A stretch of DNA of 64,000 bases, taken from NCBI RefSeq assembly GCF_003997935.1, contig NZ_RZQL01000004.1:1-64000 (forward strand), in the 5' to 3' direction. The number at the start of each line of letters is the position of its first letter. The stretch's first letter is position 1. Both the position numbers and the translations under genes were made by a program. Under the pieces are notes generated by a model, which had not been told where the DNA came from, did not search any database, and saw only the letters and a list, made by a program, of their open reading frames with translations. Below, piece by piece: positions 36,886-45,365 of this stretch. This DNA is from Mesorhizobium sp. M7A.F.Ca.US.006.01.1.1. GTDB taxonomy: Bacteria; Pseudomonadota; Alphaproteobacteria; Rhizobiales; Rhizobiaceae.

Positions 36886-37980
36886 TCAGTCCTTCAGGAC
36901 CTGGGCGGCATCGCTGCCGATGAGGATGCCGACCGCGTCGCCCTTCTCGAAACCGCAGCCCGCGCTGCGCGTGTTCTGCTGGCGTACGGTGAAGAGTTCG
37001 CCACTGTCGAGATGAACGTGGATGTGGGTATCGGTGCCGAAATAGACGATGTTTTCGACCCTCCCCGACAGTTCGCCCTTGGCCTTAGTCAGCTTGGCGT
37101 GTTCAGGCCGAACCACGACCGTGGCATTGGGTTTGGGCTGGAAACCCTGGGCCACGGTCGCCTCGATGGTCGCACCGGACTTGAGCGTAGCGCGCGCCTT
37201 GCCGTTGGCCATCTCGCTGATGGCGGCCGTCAGGAAGTTGGTTTCACCGATGAAGTCGGCGACGAAGCGTTCGGCCGGCTTGTCGTAGATATCCCAGGGC
37301 GAACCGACCTGGAGGATCTTGCCCGATGACATGACAGCGATGCGGTCGGACATGGTCAGCGCTTCTTCCTGGTCGTGAGTGACGAAGATGAAGGTGATAC
37401 CGGTCTCGTGCTGCAGCCGCTTCAACTCGATCTGCATCTCCTTGCGCAGCTTGTAGTCGAGTGCGGACAGTGGCTCGTCGAGCAAAAGCACCTTCGGCTG
37501 CGGTGCCAAGGCGCGGGCCAAGGCCACGCGCTGCTGCTGGCCGCCGGAGATCTGGCTGGTGCGACGACCAGCGAGTGCCTCCATCTTGACCAGCTTCAGC
37601 ATCTCGGCGACGCGCGCCTTGATCTCGGCCTTCGGCTTACCCAGCATCTCCAGGCCAAAGCCGATATTGTCGGCGACCGTCATGTGCGGGAACAGCGCAT
37701 AGGACTGGAAAACGGTATTGACCGGCCGCTTGAAGGGTGGGAGCGGCGCAATGTCCTGGCCGTAGAGCAGGATTTCACCAGCGGTTGGAAAGTCGAAGCC
37801 GGCGATCAGCCTGAGCAACGTCGTCTTGCCGCAGCCGGATGGCCCCAGCAACGTGAAGAATTCGTTCTCGCGGATAGATACAGAGACCGCGTCGAGGGCA
37901 GCTACCTGCCCCTCACCTGATCCGAAAATTTTGCTGACGTTAACTACTTCAATCGCATTCCGATCCGGTTTGTCCGGCAC
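36886..37980 (-). CDS. Polyamine ABC transporter ATP-binding protein (PotA/PotG-like)
   Basis: This 364-residue ATPase powers the transporter. Walker A is GPSGCGKTT (residues 46-54), the signature is [14 protein letters not shown] near 145, and Walker B is [15 protein letters not shown]-terminal TOBE-like domain (after residue 240: [11 protein letters not shown]-like stretch, then [25 protein letters not shown]) is typical of PotA/PotG-type importers and may bind regulators. It is the first gene of the operon potA-potB-potC-potD, in that order on the minus strand. Confidence 0.92.
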   Translation of the reverse strand: MPDKPDRNAIEVVNVSKIFGSGEGQVAALDAVSVSIRENEFFTLLGPSGCGKTTLLRLIAGFDFPTAGEILLYGQDIAPLPPFKRPVNTVFQSYALFPHMTVADNIGFGLEMLGKPKAEIKARVAEMLKLVKMEALAGRRTSQISGGQQQRVALARALAPQPKVLLLDEPLSALDYKLRKEMQIELKRLQHETGITFIFVTHDQEEALTMSDRIAVMSSGKILQVGSPWDIYDKPAERFVADFIGETNFLTAAISEMANGKARATLKSGATIEATVAQGFQPKPNATVVVRPEHAKLTKAKGELSGRVENIVYFGTDTHIHVHLDSGELFTVRQQNTRSAGCGFEKGDAVGILIGSDAAQVLKD

Positions 37981-38121
37981 GATTACGCCTCACTGTTGAC
38001 CCCGCTCTTGCTGGCGGAGCTCTTCCCCTGTTCGATGTGACCACATGGCCGGTGGGTTGGCAAGCCCGGCATTGGGTCACAGTTCAGTCAGTCATTGAGG
38101 CCTGCAAGCCCCATGCCATAG

Positions 38122-39801
38122 TCAGGCCTGATAGGTGACCTTGCCGCCGCAAATCGTCGTCACCGGCCGCACCTTGTGCAGATCGGCCGGGGCGGTGTTC
38201 TCGATATCCATCGATAAAACCACCAGATCGGCCATGTAGCCTGATTTCAGCGTGCCCTTGCGGTGCTCGGCGAACTCGGCGTAGGCGCCCTCGATCGTGT
38301 AACCCGCGATCGCTTCATGCAGTGAGAAACTCTGGTCAGGGTCGCTTTCTGCCCACGGTTTGCGCAACACTGCCGCCTGAATGCCCAGGATCGGATCGAT
38401 CGGCGACACCGGCCAATCGGATGCGAAGACGACATGCGCGCCGGCATCCTTCAAGGTCCGCCAGGCATAGCTCAGCGGCCAGCGCGCCGGCCCGATGCGC
38501 GACACCGTCGGCTCCAGCGGAAAATCCATGGCGCCGGGCGGATGCGGCGGTTGCATGGAGGCAATGACGCCGAGTTCGGCGAAACGCGGCACGTCCGAAG
38601 CGGTGGTGACCTCGATGTGCTCGACCCGGTGACGGCTGTCGCGCTTGCCGTTCGCCTTCTGCGCCGCCTCATAACCGTCGAGCACCGCGCGCACGGCGCC
38701 GTCGCCGATCGAATGCACGGCGATCTGCAGCCCGCGCCTGTCGGCCGCGACGGCCAAATCGATGAATTGTTGCGGCGTGAACAGAGGCTCGCCCACCCAA
38801 TCGGGCCGGTCGGCGTATGGCTCGACCATGACAGCTGTCCAGGAATCGAGAACGCCGTCGTAGAACACCTTGACCATGCCCGACGACAGCCATTCGCTGT
38901 TGTAGCGTTCGGCCATATCAGACGCCTTGTCGAGCATGTCGAGCGTCATGAAATTCTTGTAGTGGAACGGGATCTTGACGCGGCAGGGCAAGCCTTCCTC
39001 GGCTTCGATCTCGGCCAGCAGCTCAAGCTGATAGAGGTTGCCGTCCATGTTCTGGATCGAGGTGATACCGTGGCGGGCGCACCAGGCGAGCCCGCGCCGC
39101 ATGATGTCGCGGTCGGCGTCCCGCTCGGCCGAGGTCGGCATCGGGTCCGGCTCGCCGCCGGTCGACAGCCCCAGCCGCACCCGGCCTTCGCCGGCAAGGT
39201 CGAGCACCGGGCCAAAGGCCTCACCCTCGCGCAATTCACCCGCGGCCAGTCCGTCGTCACCCATGACGATCTCATTGCCCGGTCCAAGCGTGCGCCCCTG
39301 CAGGATGCCGGCCATTTCCAGCGCCTTGGTGTTGGCCCACATGGTGTGATGGTCGGGCGCTGCCATGCAGAACGGGCGATCGGGCAAAATGGCGTCGAGG
39401 TGGTGGCGCGTCACGCGCTCGCTGCCGAGCACGGTGTAGTCGACGCCCTGGCCGACCAGCATCTTGGCGTCGGGCCGGCTCGGCGCATAGTCGCGGATCG
39501 CCTTCTGCAGCGCCTCGAAGCCATGGATACCGGTGAGTTGAAGGTGGGCAAGCTCAGCCCCGCCCGAAAACAGATGCATGTGGGCTTCGATGAAACCCGG
39601 CAGGACGGAGCCGCCCTTGGCGTCGATTACCTTGGTGGCCGGTCCCTTGAACTCTTCGATGGAGGCGCGGCTGCCGATGGCGATGATTGCGCCGTCCTTG
39701 ACGGCGACGGCCTCGGCGGTGGGATTGTCGTCGTCGATGGTCAGTACACGACCATTGATGACGATCAGATCCGCATTGTGACCCGCACCTGTGACAGACA
39801 T
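38122..39801 (-). CDS. Amidohydrolase family protein (YtcJ-like)
   Basis: This 559-residue metal-dependent amidohydrolase has the metal motif HMH at residues 74-76 (GFIEAHMHLFSGG), an HSIGDGAVRAVLDGYE block with the histidine expected in the barrel, RHRVEHIE further on, and FASDWPVSPIDPILGIQ with the metal-binding aspartate. It ends with ADLVVLSMDIE, the usual beta-sandwich part. The family cuts C-N bonds in amides or cyclic amines, but the substrate cannot be named. The ATG at 39801 has GGAG before it. It is next to the polyamine transporter and to the TetR and acetylpolyamine amidohydrolase genes, so an amide of a polyamine is a reasonable guess. Confidence 0.83.
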   Translation of the reverse strand: MSVTGAGHNADLIVINGRVLTIDDDNPTAEAVAVKDGAIIAIGSRASIEEFKGPATKVIDAKGGSVLPGFIEAHMHLFSGGAELAHLQLTGIHGFEALQKAIRDYAPSRPDAKMLVGQGVDYTVLGSERVTRHHLDAILPDRPFCMAAPDHHTMWANTKALEMAGILQGRTLGPGNEIVMGDDGLAAGELREGEAFGPVLDLAGEGRVRLGLSTGGEPDPMPTSAERDADRDIMRRGLAWCARHGITSIQNMDGNLYQLELLAEIEAEEGLPCRVKIPFHYKNFMTLDMLDKASDMAERYNSEWLSSGMVKVFYDGVLDSWTAVMVEPYADRPDWVGEPLFTPQQFIDLAVAADRRGLQIAVHSIGDGAVRAVLDGYEAAQKANGKRDSRHRVEHIEVTTASDVPRFAELGVIASMQPPHPPGAMDFPLEPTVSRIGPARWPLSYAWRTLKDAGAHVVFASDWPVSPIDPILGIQAAVLRKPWAESDPDQSFSLHEAIAGYTIEGAYAEFAEHRKGTLKSGYMADLVVLSMDIENTAPADLHKVRPVTTICGGKVTYQA

Positions 39802-40024
39802 CGCGACTCCGCGCTTTTGACGACTGACTGAGACCGACAACCTCTTGTCCAACGACCTGCCACTCCACCGGAGCGGCGCCACGGGACGAAAAAGAATGCC
39901 AGCGCGCTGTCTTGGAAATTCCCCTTGTCATCCCAAGAGGCAGCGTGGATAAAGAATGCGACTGATTATTCGCGTTTGTCAACATGCCGAATCTGGAACG
40001 TATTGTGGACAGCAAGCTCCCACC

Positions 40025-40717
40025 ATGTTGAGACCGGGCGGGGAACGAGGACATCGGACAGTGAAGCGCAGTCTCGACCGCAAAACCAGGATAGCGCTCG
40101 AACCGCGCAAGCAGCCGCGGCAACAACGCTCCAGCAAGGTGGTCGACCGGATTCTCGACGCAGCGCTGGTCTTGACGCGCGAGCAAGGAACCAAGACGCC
40201 GACGACGCTCGCCATTGCGCAGCGCGCAGGCTTGTCGGTTGGTTCGATCTACCAATACTTCCCCAACAAGGAAGCCATTCTTCTGGACCTCGCCCGGCGC
40301 TGGCTGTCCTCCTTTCCCGAGGTGATCGCCAAGCGTATCAAGGTCGCCCCGCCCACCAACCGTGAAGAGTTTCGGCGCGAAGTGCGCAAGCTCTTCATCG
40401 ACACGTCCAGACTCTACCTCGAAAACGCCAGCCTGATGCCGGTGATCGAGGCCATTTCAGGCAACGCCGACCTCAGGCCGATCCAGAACGAATATGACGA
40501 GCAGATCATCGCCCTCTACGCCGCATGGCTGCAGCATGTGAACCCGGCGCTTGAAGACAAGATCGCCAGCCGGCTCGGCGTGCTGATGATGGACGTCGGG
40601 CACGCCTGCCGGCTTGTGGGGCTGAAAAGGGACCGCAAGACATACGACCTCATCGAGGACGATGTGGAAAGAATGTGGCTCGCTCTGGTGAGCCCTTATC
40701 TTAATCTTGAATCTTGA
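40025..40717 (+). CDS. TetR-family transcriptional regulator
   Basis: This protein of about 230 residues has a TetR DNA-binding domain at about residues 35-85 (VDRILDAALVLTREQGTKTPTTLAIAQRAGLSVGSIYQYFPNKEAIL), followed by a helical ligand-binding part. The start is uncertain: ATG at 40025, or GTG at 40061 with GAGG about ten bases before it. It is divergent from the amidohydrolase and 26 bases upstream of the acetylpolyamine amidohydrolase gene, so it probably represses one or both and senses a polyamine-like ligand. That role is an inference from position. Confidence 0.85.
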   Translation: MLRPGGERGHRTVKRSLDRKTRIALEPRKQPRQQRSSKVVDRILDAALVLTREQGTKTPTTLAIAQRAGLSVGSIYQYFPNKEAILLDLARRWLSSFPEVIAKRIKVAPPTNREEFRREVRKLFIDTSRLYLENASLMPVIEAISGNADLRPIQNEYDEQIIALYAAWLQHVNPALEDKIASRLGVLMMDVGHACRLVGLKRDRKTYDLIEDDVERMWLALVSPYLNLES

Positions 40718-40743
40718 CTGATTTCACACTTCGAGAGGAATTT

Positions 40744-41775
40744 ATGAAGACTGTTTTCTCCCCCCTGCACGCCGGCCATGCCGGCCAAATGGAACTGGTC
40801 ACATCAGCCATCGTGCCGGGTTTCGAAAAGCCCTCGAGGGCCGAATTCATCAAGGCACGGGTCGAAAGCGAGAAACTGGGTCCCATCATCGCGCCGCACG
40901 GACATGACCTCGCCGCCGCCAAGCGCATCCACAAATCGGACTATATCGACTTTCTCCCGACGGTCTGGCCGCAATGGCTGGAAGCAGGCCTCACGGGCAC
41001 GGCGATGCCCTTCACCTGGCCGACGCGCGGCCTGCGCGGCGACGTGCCGCCAAAACGCATAGACGCGCTGCTCGGCTACTATTCCTTCGATGCCGGCGCC
41101 ACCTTCGTCGAAGGTACCTGGGCGGCGATCAAGTCTTCCTACGACGTGGCGCTGACCGCCGCCGGCCTGGTCAAGGATGGCGCGGCTTCCGCCTTCGCGC
41201 TCTGCCGTCCGCCCGGCCACCATGCCGGGGCTGGCTTCATGGGCGGCTATTGCTACATCAACAACGCCGCCGTCGCCGCGCAATGGTTCCGCGACCAGGG
41301 CGCCAAACGCATCTCGATCCTCGATGTCGACTATCACCACGGCAACGGCACGCAGGAGATCTTCTATGACCGTGCCGACGTCCAGGTGGTCAATCTGCAT
41401 GGCGATCCGATGGTCGAGTACCCGTTCTTCCTCGGCCATGCCGACGAACGCGGCGCCGGCGAAGGCGAAGGCTTCAACATCAACTATCCGATGCCCTTCG
41501 GCACCGACTGGGATGCATGGAACGCCTCGCTCGAGGATGCCTGCGCCAGGCTTACCGCTTATGCACCGGATGTCGTCATCGTCTCGCTGGGTGTCGATAC
41601 GTTCGAAAAGGACCCGATCAGCCAGTTCAAGCTGAAGAGATCTGATTATCCCAAGATCGGCCGCCGCATCGCCAGGCTCGGCCTGCCGACGCTGTTCGTC
41701 ATGGAAGGCGGCTATGCCGTCGAGGAGATCGGCATCAACGCGGTCGGCGTGCTGACCGGGTTCGAGGATCGGTAA
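40744..41775 (+). CDS. Acetylpolyamine amidohydrolase (histone-deacetylase superfamily)
   Basis: This 343-residue protein has the zinc-hydrolase fold and length of Mycoplana ramosa acetylpolyamine amidohydrolase. The active-site histidines are H159 and H160 in CRPPGHHAG. Predicted zinc ligands are D196 and H198 in ILDVDYHHGNGTQ and D285 in VSLGVDTFEKDP. EGGYAVEEIG near the end includes the conserved tyrosine. It should remove acetyl groups from N-acetylated putrescine, cadaverine or spermidine, freeing the polyamine for catabolism. The ATG at 40744 follows GAGAGGAA. The neighbouring PotABCD-type transporter and amidohydrolase support a polyamine role. Confidence 0.88.
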   Translation: MKTVFSPLHAGHAGQMELVTSAIVPGFEKPSRAEFIKARVESEKLGPIIAPHGHDLAAAKRIHKSDYIDFLPTVWPQWLEAGLTGTAMPFTWPTRGLRGDVPPKRIDALLGYYSFDAGATFVEGTWAAIKSSYDVALTAAGLVKDGAASAFALCRPPGHHAGAGFMGGYCYINNAAVAAQWFRDQGAKRISILDVDYHHGNGTQEIFYDRADVQVVNLHGDPMVEYPFFLGHADERGAGEGEGFNINYPMPFGTDWDAWNASLEDACARLTAYAPDVVIVSLGVDTFEKDPISQFKLKRSDYPKIGRRIARLGLPTLFVMEGGYAVEEIGINAVGVLTGFEDR

Positions 41776-41824
41776 ATGCCTGTCGTCCAGGAGCATCCAG
41801 CGGTTTTGGGACAACGATAGGCAT
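41776..41824. repeat. Palindromic intergenic repeat, copy 2
   Basis: ATGCCTGTCG (41776-41785) and CGATAGGCAT (41815-41824) pair with one mismatch, and the middle CCAGCGGTTTTGGGACAACG matches the copy at 15566. It begins on the base after the acetylpolyamine amidohydrolase stop, where a 3' hairpin could protect or end the transcript. Confidence 0.6.
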
Positions 41825-42327
41825 AAGCAAAGGACCACCGTAACCGGGCGGCAACATCGCCCGGCTCCCACTATCGGGCAAGGCACCAGCCTTCGGCACA
41901 GCAACCGGCGCGCCCGTCTGTTCAATGCTTCCCGAGCCTGGCGAAATCGACCAGCCACCGAGATGGCCGGCGAAGACTTTCGCGTCCCGGTCGTCTGTCC
42001 AGGGTGCGAAAACCGACCTCTGAGTCGCACCTGAGTCCACCGGATTCGATTTTGTCAAATCGCGTTTGATGTCAGATTCAACTGCGGGTAGATTAGACCC
42101 GAATCAGCCGGTCCTTGGGGGGCGCGGCGACCACCCAAAGTCTCTTGTTCCGGAGCTTTTCCGGCACCAGACGCGGACGGCTTCGCGTTCCCTGAATGGA
42201 TTCGGGATTTGGTTCGGCGCAGCCCTGCGCCACGCGTGTGTCTTCGTCAAAGTAATGCGTATTCGGGTTCGGCGGCTGGCTTCCAGCATCCGGACAGCAG
42301 AAACGATTCCGGCCAAAAGCAACAAGA
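41776..42327. other. Intergenic region before visN
   Basis: After the palindromic repeat there is a further perfect inverted repeat, CCGGGCG with CGCCCGG (41844-41864), but no U-tract. The rest, up to the visN start, shows no convincing gene; open frames here have no ribosome binding sites and unusual composition. The visNR promoter should lie here, but I cannot place it. Confidence 0.4.
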
Positions 42328-43038
42328 ATGAGCAGTCCCGCCGCACTTCTTCAATCCGACACATTGGGCTCGCGCCTGACGTCGCGCGGCGATCTCACCA
42401 GCTTTTTCATGCAACTGACCGCCGAGATCGGCGCCGACAGCTACATGTTGGTCGCCATCGTCCACGACCAGGACCGCAACGATGCGCGCATCGTCTCCTC
42501 CAACTGGATTTTCGATGCCATCGAACTGATCGGCAAGCGGCTGATCGCCGGGCTTGCGCAAGGCGCGCTCACCGTCGCGCCAGGCATCCGCCCACAGCCG
42601 CTGGTGGCATCTCAGGCACCAGAAGCAGACGGATTGGTCACCGGCGAGGAGGCCCGACTTCTCGACGTGCTCGGCCATGCCGAGATCTATTCGCTGCGCC
42701 TTAATGTCGGTCGCCAGCGCCTGTTCGCCCTATTCTCTGCGGCGACCGCCGGCAGCATCGACCAGCCGGCGTTAATGCGGGCGCAACTGAAATGCTGTTA
42801 CGCGCTCTCGCACATCCCGCAACTGATTGCCGCCGCCGCCATGCAGGATCCGTTGTCGGATCGCGAGCGCGAATGCCTGTTCTGGGTTTCCGAAGGCAAG
42901 ACCACCGACGAGGTCGCCGTCATCCTTGGCGTCTCCTCCAACACCGTCAACAGCTACATCACCCACGCCATCCAGAAATTCGCGGCCAGCAACCGCGCGA
43001 TGGCCATCGCCACGGCGATCAGGAGCGGCATCATTTGA
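42328..43038 (+). CDS. visN: LuxR-family flagellar master regulator VisN
   Basis: This 236-residue protein has a C-terminal LuxR-type helix-turn-helix at about residues 170-236 (PLSDRERECLFWVSEGKTTDEVAVILGVSSNTVNSYITHAIQKF) and an N-terminal sensor-like domain. In Sinorhizobium and related bacteria VisN and VisR form a heterodimer at the top of the flagellar gene cascade and are encoded in tandem just before flhB and fliG. The same layout is seen here. visR starts inside the visN stop codon, so the two are coupled. The ligand of the N-terminal domain is not known. Confidence 0.88.
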   Translation: MSSPAALLQSDTLGSRLTSRGDLTSFFMQLTAEIGADSYMLVAIVHDQDRNDARIVSSNWIFDAIELIGKRLIAGLAQGALTVAPGIRPQPLVASQAPEADGLVTGEEARLLDVLGHAEIYSLRLNVGRQRLFALFSAATAGSIDQPALMRAQLKCCYALSHIPQLIAAAAMQDPLSDRERECLFWVSEGKTTDEVAVILGVSSNTVNSYITHAIQKFAASNRAMAIATAIRSGII

Positions 43039-43805
43039 AACACGCCGATATCAAGGAAACGGCCGAAGCCCTTTTCAACGAGCAACGCAACCCGTTCGGG
43101 GCCTTCACCCTTGGCTCCGAAACCCATCACGCGGTCACCATTCCCGATGCCGTGCGCCGCTGCCGCTGGATCGCCGTTGACATGAATGCCTCGGCCTTCG
43201 GCCTCTTCTTCGTAAGCCCTTCGCCCGAGCGGGCGCGGCTCGTGCCATGCTTTGATTCCGACTATCCCAGCATTGCCGTGGCGACCAAGTTCATCTCAGG
43301 CGCCAACGGCGAGGAGATCGTGCGCCACACCCGCCTCTCGACCGAACCGCGCTGGTGGACGGATGACGGCGTCGCCGCCATGGCGGAGCTGTTTGGCAAT
43401 CTCGCCTGGACCGAGCGGATGGCGGCGCTGGCGCCCGGAACCAGCGGCATCGCTTTTCCCGTGCACGCCGACCGCGGCCAATGCGGCCTTGTCGTGTTCC
43501 TGGGCTCGGAGATGACCTTGCAGCAGGATGCGCTCTACGAAATACACGCCCGCTGCTTTTCGCTGTTCGCCGCCGTCGCCCGCATCCGTCCGGGCGATGC
43601 CGGCCGCATGCGCGCAATCTCCAAACGCGAACTCGAATGCCTGAAGCTGACCGCCAACGGCAACACCAGCGAGGAGATCGCGCGACTCCTGAAACTGTCG
43701 GTGCACACCGCCAACCAGTATCTGACCCAGTCGACCCAGAAGCTCAACGCCGTCAATCGCAACCAGGCCGTTGCCAAGGCGCTGCGGCTGGGCTTGATCG
43801 AATAG
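43035..43805 (+). CDS. visR: LuxR-family flagellar master regulator VisR
   Basis: This 256-residue protein has a C-terminal LuxR-type helix-turn-helix (AISKRELECLKLTANGNTSEEIARLLKLSVHTANQYLTQSTQKL). It pairs with VisN to activate flagellar genes, in known systems through the regulator Rem. The start is a TTG at 43035 that overlaps the visN stop (TTGA), with AGGAG nine bases upstream; other starts would lose conserved N-terminal residues. The overlap ensures equal amounts of the two subunits. Confidence 0.87.
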   Translation: MKHADIKETAEALFNEQRNPFGAFTLGSETHHAVTIPDAVRRCRWIAVDMNASAFGLFFVSPSPERARLVPCFDSDYPSIAVATKFISGANGEEIVRHTRLSTEPRWWTDDGVAAMAELFGNLAWTERMAALAPGTSGIAFPVHADRGQCGLVVFLGSEMTLQQDALYEIHARCFSLFAAVARIRPGDAGRMRAISKRELECLKLTANGNTSEEIARLLKLSVHTANQYLTQSTQKLNAVNRNQAVAKALRLGLIE

Positions 43806-43839
43806 GGGAATTCGGCAGCGCTTCGAAAGCGACCGATGG

Positions 43840-44277
43840 TCAGCGATAGGCGAGCGGCTCGACCTTGCGGATACGCGCCTCTTCGATCACCGCCTCGAGC
43901 AGCGCCGTATTGTGCTCCGGGTCTTCGCCCGGCTTCTCGAACGACACGTAGTTGACCGCCACCGAAGCGCCGAGCTCGCTCAGCGTCAGCTGAAAATACA
44001 CGGTGACGCCGGGCGGTCTCAGTTCCAGATCGAGCACGATGCGCGGGCTGCCGCTCCAGTCGACATGCGCCTCACCACCATGGCCGAGCCGCAGAGTGCC
44101 CGGCATGAAGAACAACTCGACCGCTGAATCGACCAGGTCCGACAGGCACGCGAAATGCTCCAGCCGGATAAAGGCGATGTAGTCGGCGACATCGATCAGC
44201 CTGAGTTCCCCCACCACCTGCTCGATGGCGCTGGCGACGATGATCTCGCGAGATTTTGCGTGCGGTTGCCGGTTCAT
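43840..44277 (-). CDS. Conserved protein of unknown function in the flagellar operon
   Basis: The 145-residue protein has no signal peptide or membrane segment. Its middle (VDWSGSPRIVLDLELRPPGVTVYFQLTLSELGASVAVNYVSF) looks like a beta-rich fold, flanked by helices. I do not recognise the family. It overlaps the flhB stop by four bases and is the last gene of the motA-fliM-fliN-fliG-flhB operon. This suggests a flagellar or motility role, but that is inferred from position only. Confidence 0.75.
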   Translation of the reverse strand: MNRQPHAKSREIIVASAIEQVVGELRLIDVADYIAFIRLEHFACLSDLVDSAVELFFMPGTLRLGHGGEAHVDWSGSPRIVLDLELRPPGVTVYFQLTLSELGASVAVNYVSFEKPGEDPEHNTALLEAVIEEARIRKVEPLAYR

Positions 44278-45356
44278 GAAATCTGTCTGCGCTCAGCCTT
44301 TTTCGAGTAGACGATCCGCACCAGTTCGGCGACGGCCTGGTAGAATTGTGACGGGATCACACTATCGACCGAAACTTGCTTGTACATGGAGCGGGCGAGC
44401 GCCACGTCCTCGAAGACCGGGATGTTGTGTTCCCGCGCGATCTCGCGGATTTTCAGCGCCACCAGATCCTGGCCCTTGGCCAGCACCATGGGTGCCGAGT
44501 CCTCGTCTCGCACATATTTCAGCGCGATCGAGAAGTGCGTTGGGTTGGCGATGATCAGCGTCGCGCGCGGCACCGCCGTCATCATCCGCTTGCGCGCCCG
44601 GTCGCGCGCCAGCGAGCGCAGCCGCGACTTGACGATCGGGTCGCCCTCGGACTGTTTGAACTCGTCCTTGACCTCCTGCTTGCTCATGCGCAGATCCTGC
44701 TTCCAGTGGAAGCGCGACCAGACGATGTCGATTGCCGCGATCAGCCCCATGACGAAGACGATCGCCACCAGTATGTCGACGGCGATGCCGCGGATGACGA
44801 GACCGAAGGCGACCGGATTGGTGATCATCCCGGCGAGCAGCTTTCGGTGGTCTTCCGATAGCGTGAAGCTCAGCACGACGATGGCAAACCCGACCTTGCC
44901 GAGTGACTTCAGGAACTCGACCCAACCCTGGATGCCGAACAGCCTGTTCCACCCCTTGGCGATCGAGATGCGCGAGAGTTGCGGCCGGATCCGCTCGCCT
45001 ACGAATTGCGGCATGTTCTGGAACACCGAGGCGCCGATGCCGGCGACGGTCAGCAGCACCATCAGGCTCAGGACGGCGCGGCCAACCTCGAGGAGGACGA
45101 TCTTGTAGAGCGCGATGACGTCGGTCTCGGTGTCCATCGGCCAGGCTTCCGGCTTCTCCAGGAACATCGACAGGAACATGCCGAGATCGATGATCGCATC
45201 CTTGGCGTAGAAGACGGTGAACACCAGTATGGCAACGAACGAGGCAAGGAGCGCTGTCTCCCGCGAATGGGGCAGTTTGCCCTGTTCGATGGTGTCGCGG
45301 ATCTTCTTTTCCGTCGCCTCTTCGGTTTTCGAATCCTTGTCGACCGCGTCAGCCAT
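44274..45356 (-). CDS. flhB: Flagellar export gate protein FlhB
   Basis: This 360-residue membrane protein is a core part of the flagellar type III secretion gate. Four hydrophobic segments occupy residues about 30-215 (including LLASFVAILVFTVFY and IAVDILVAIVFVMGLIAAIDIVW). The cytoplasmic domain carries the self-cleavage motif N271-P-T-H in IIANPTHFSIALKY, which switches export from hook to filament substrates. The charged N-terminus (DKDSKTEEATEKKIRDTIEQGK) is typical. It lies downstream of fliG with a nine-base gap. Confidence 0.95.
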   Translation of the reverse strand: MADAVDKDSKTEEATEKKIRDTIEQGKLPHSRETALLASFVAILVFTVFYAKDAIIDLGMFLSMFLEKPEAWPMDTETDVIALYKIVLLEVGRAVLSLMVLLTVAGIGASVFQNMPQFVGERIRPQLSRISIAKGWNRLFGIQGWVEFLKSLGKVGFAIVVLSFTLSEDHRKLLAGMITNPVAFGLVIRGIAVDILVAIVFVMGLIAAIDIVWSRFHWKQDLRMSKQEVKDEFKQSEGDPIVKSRLRSLARDRARKRMMTAVPRATLIIANPTHFSIALKYVRDEDSAPMVLAKGQDLVALKIREIAREHNIPVFEDVALARSMYKQVSVDSVIPSQFYQAVAELVRIVYSKKAERRQIS

Positions 45357-45365
45357 GGCGCGGTC

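Noticed and set aside
42066-42704. A 212-codon plus-strand frame overlapping the visN start
   Set aside because: It overlaps visN in a different frame, is very arginine-rich and has no ribosome binding site; visN has the LuxR domain.
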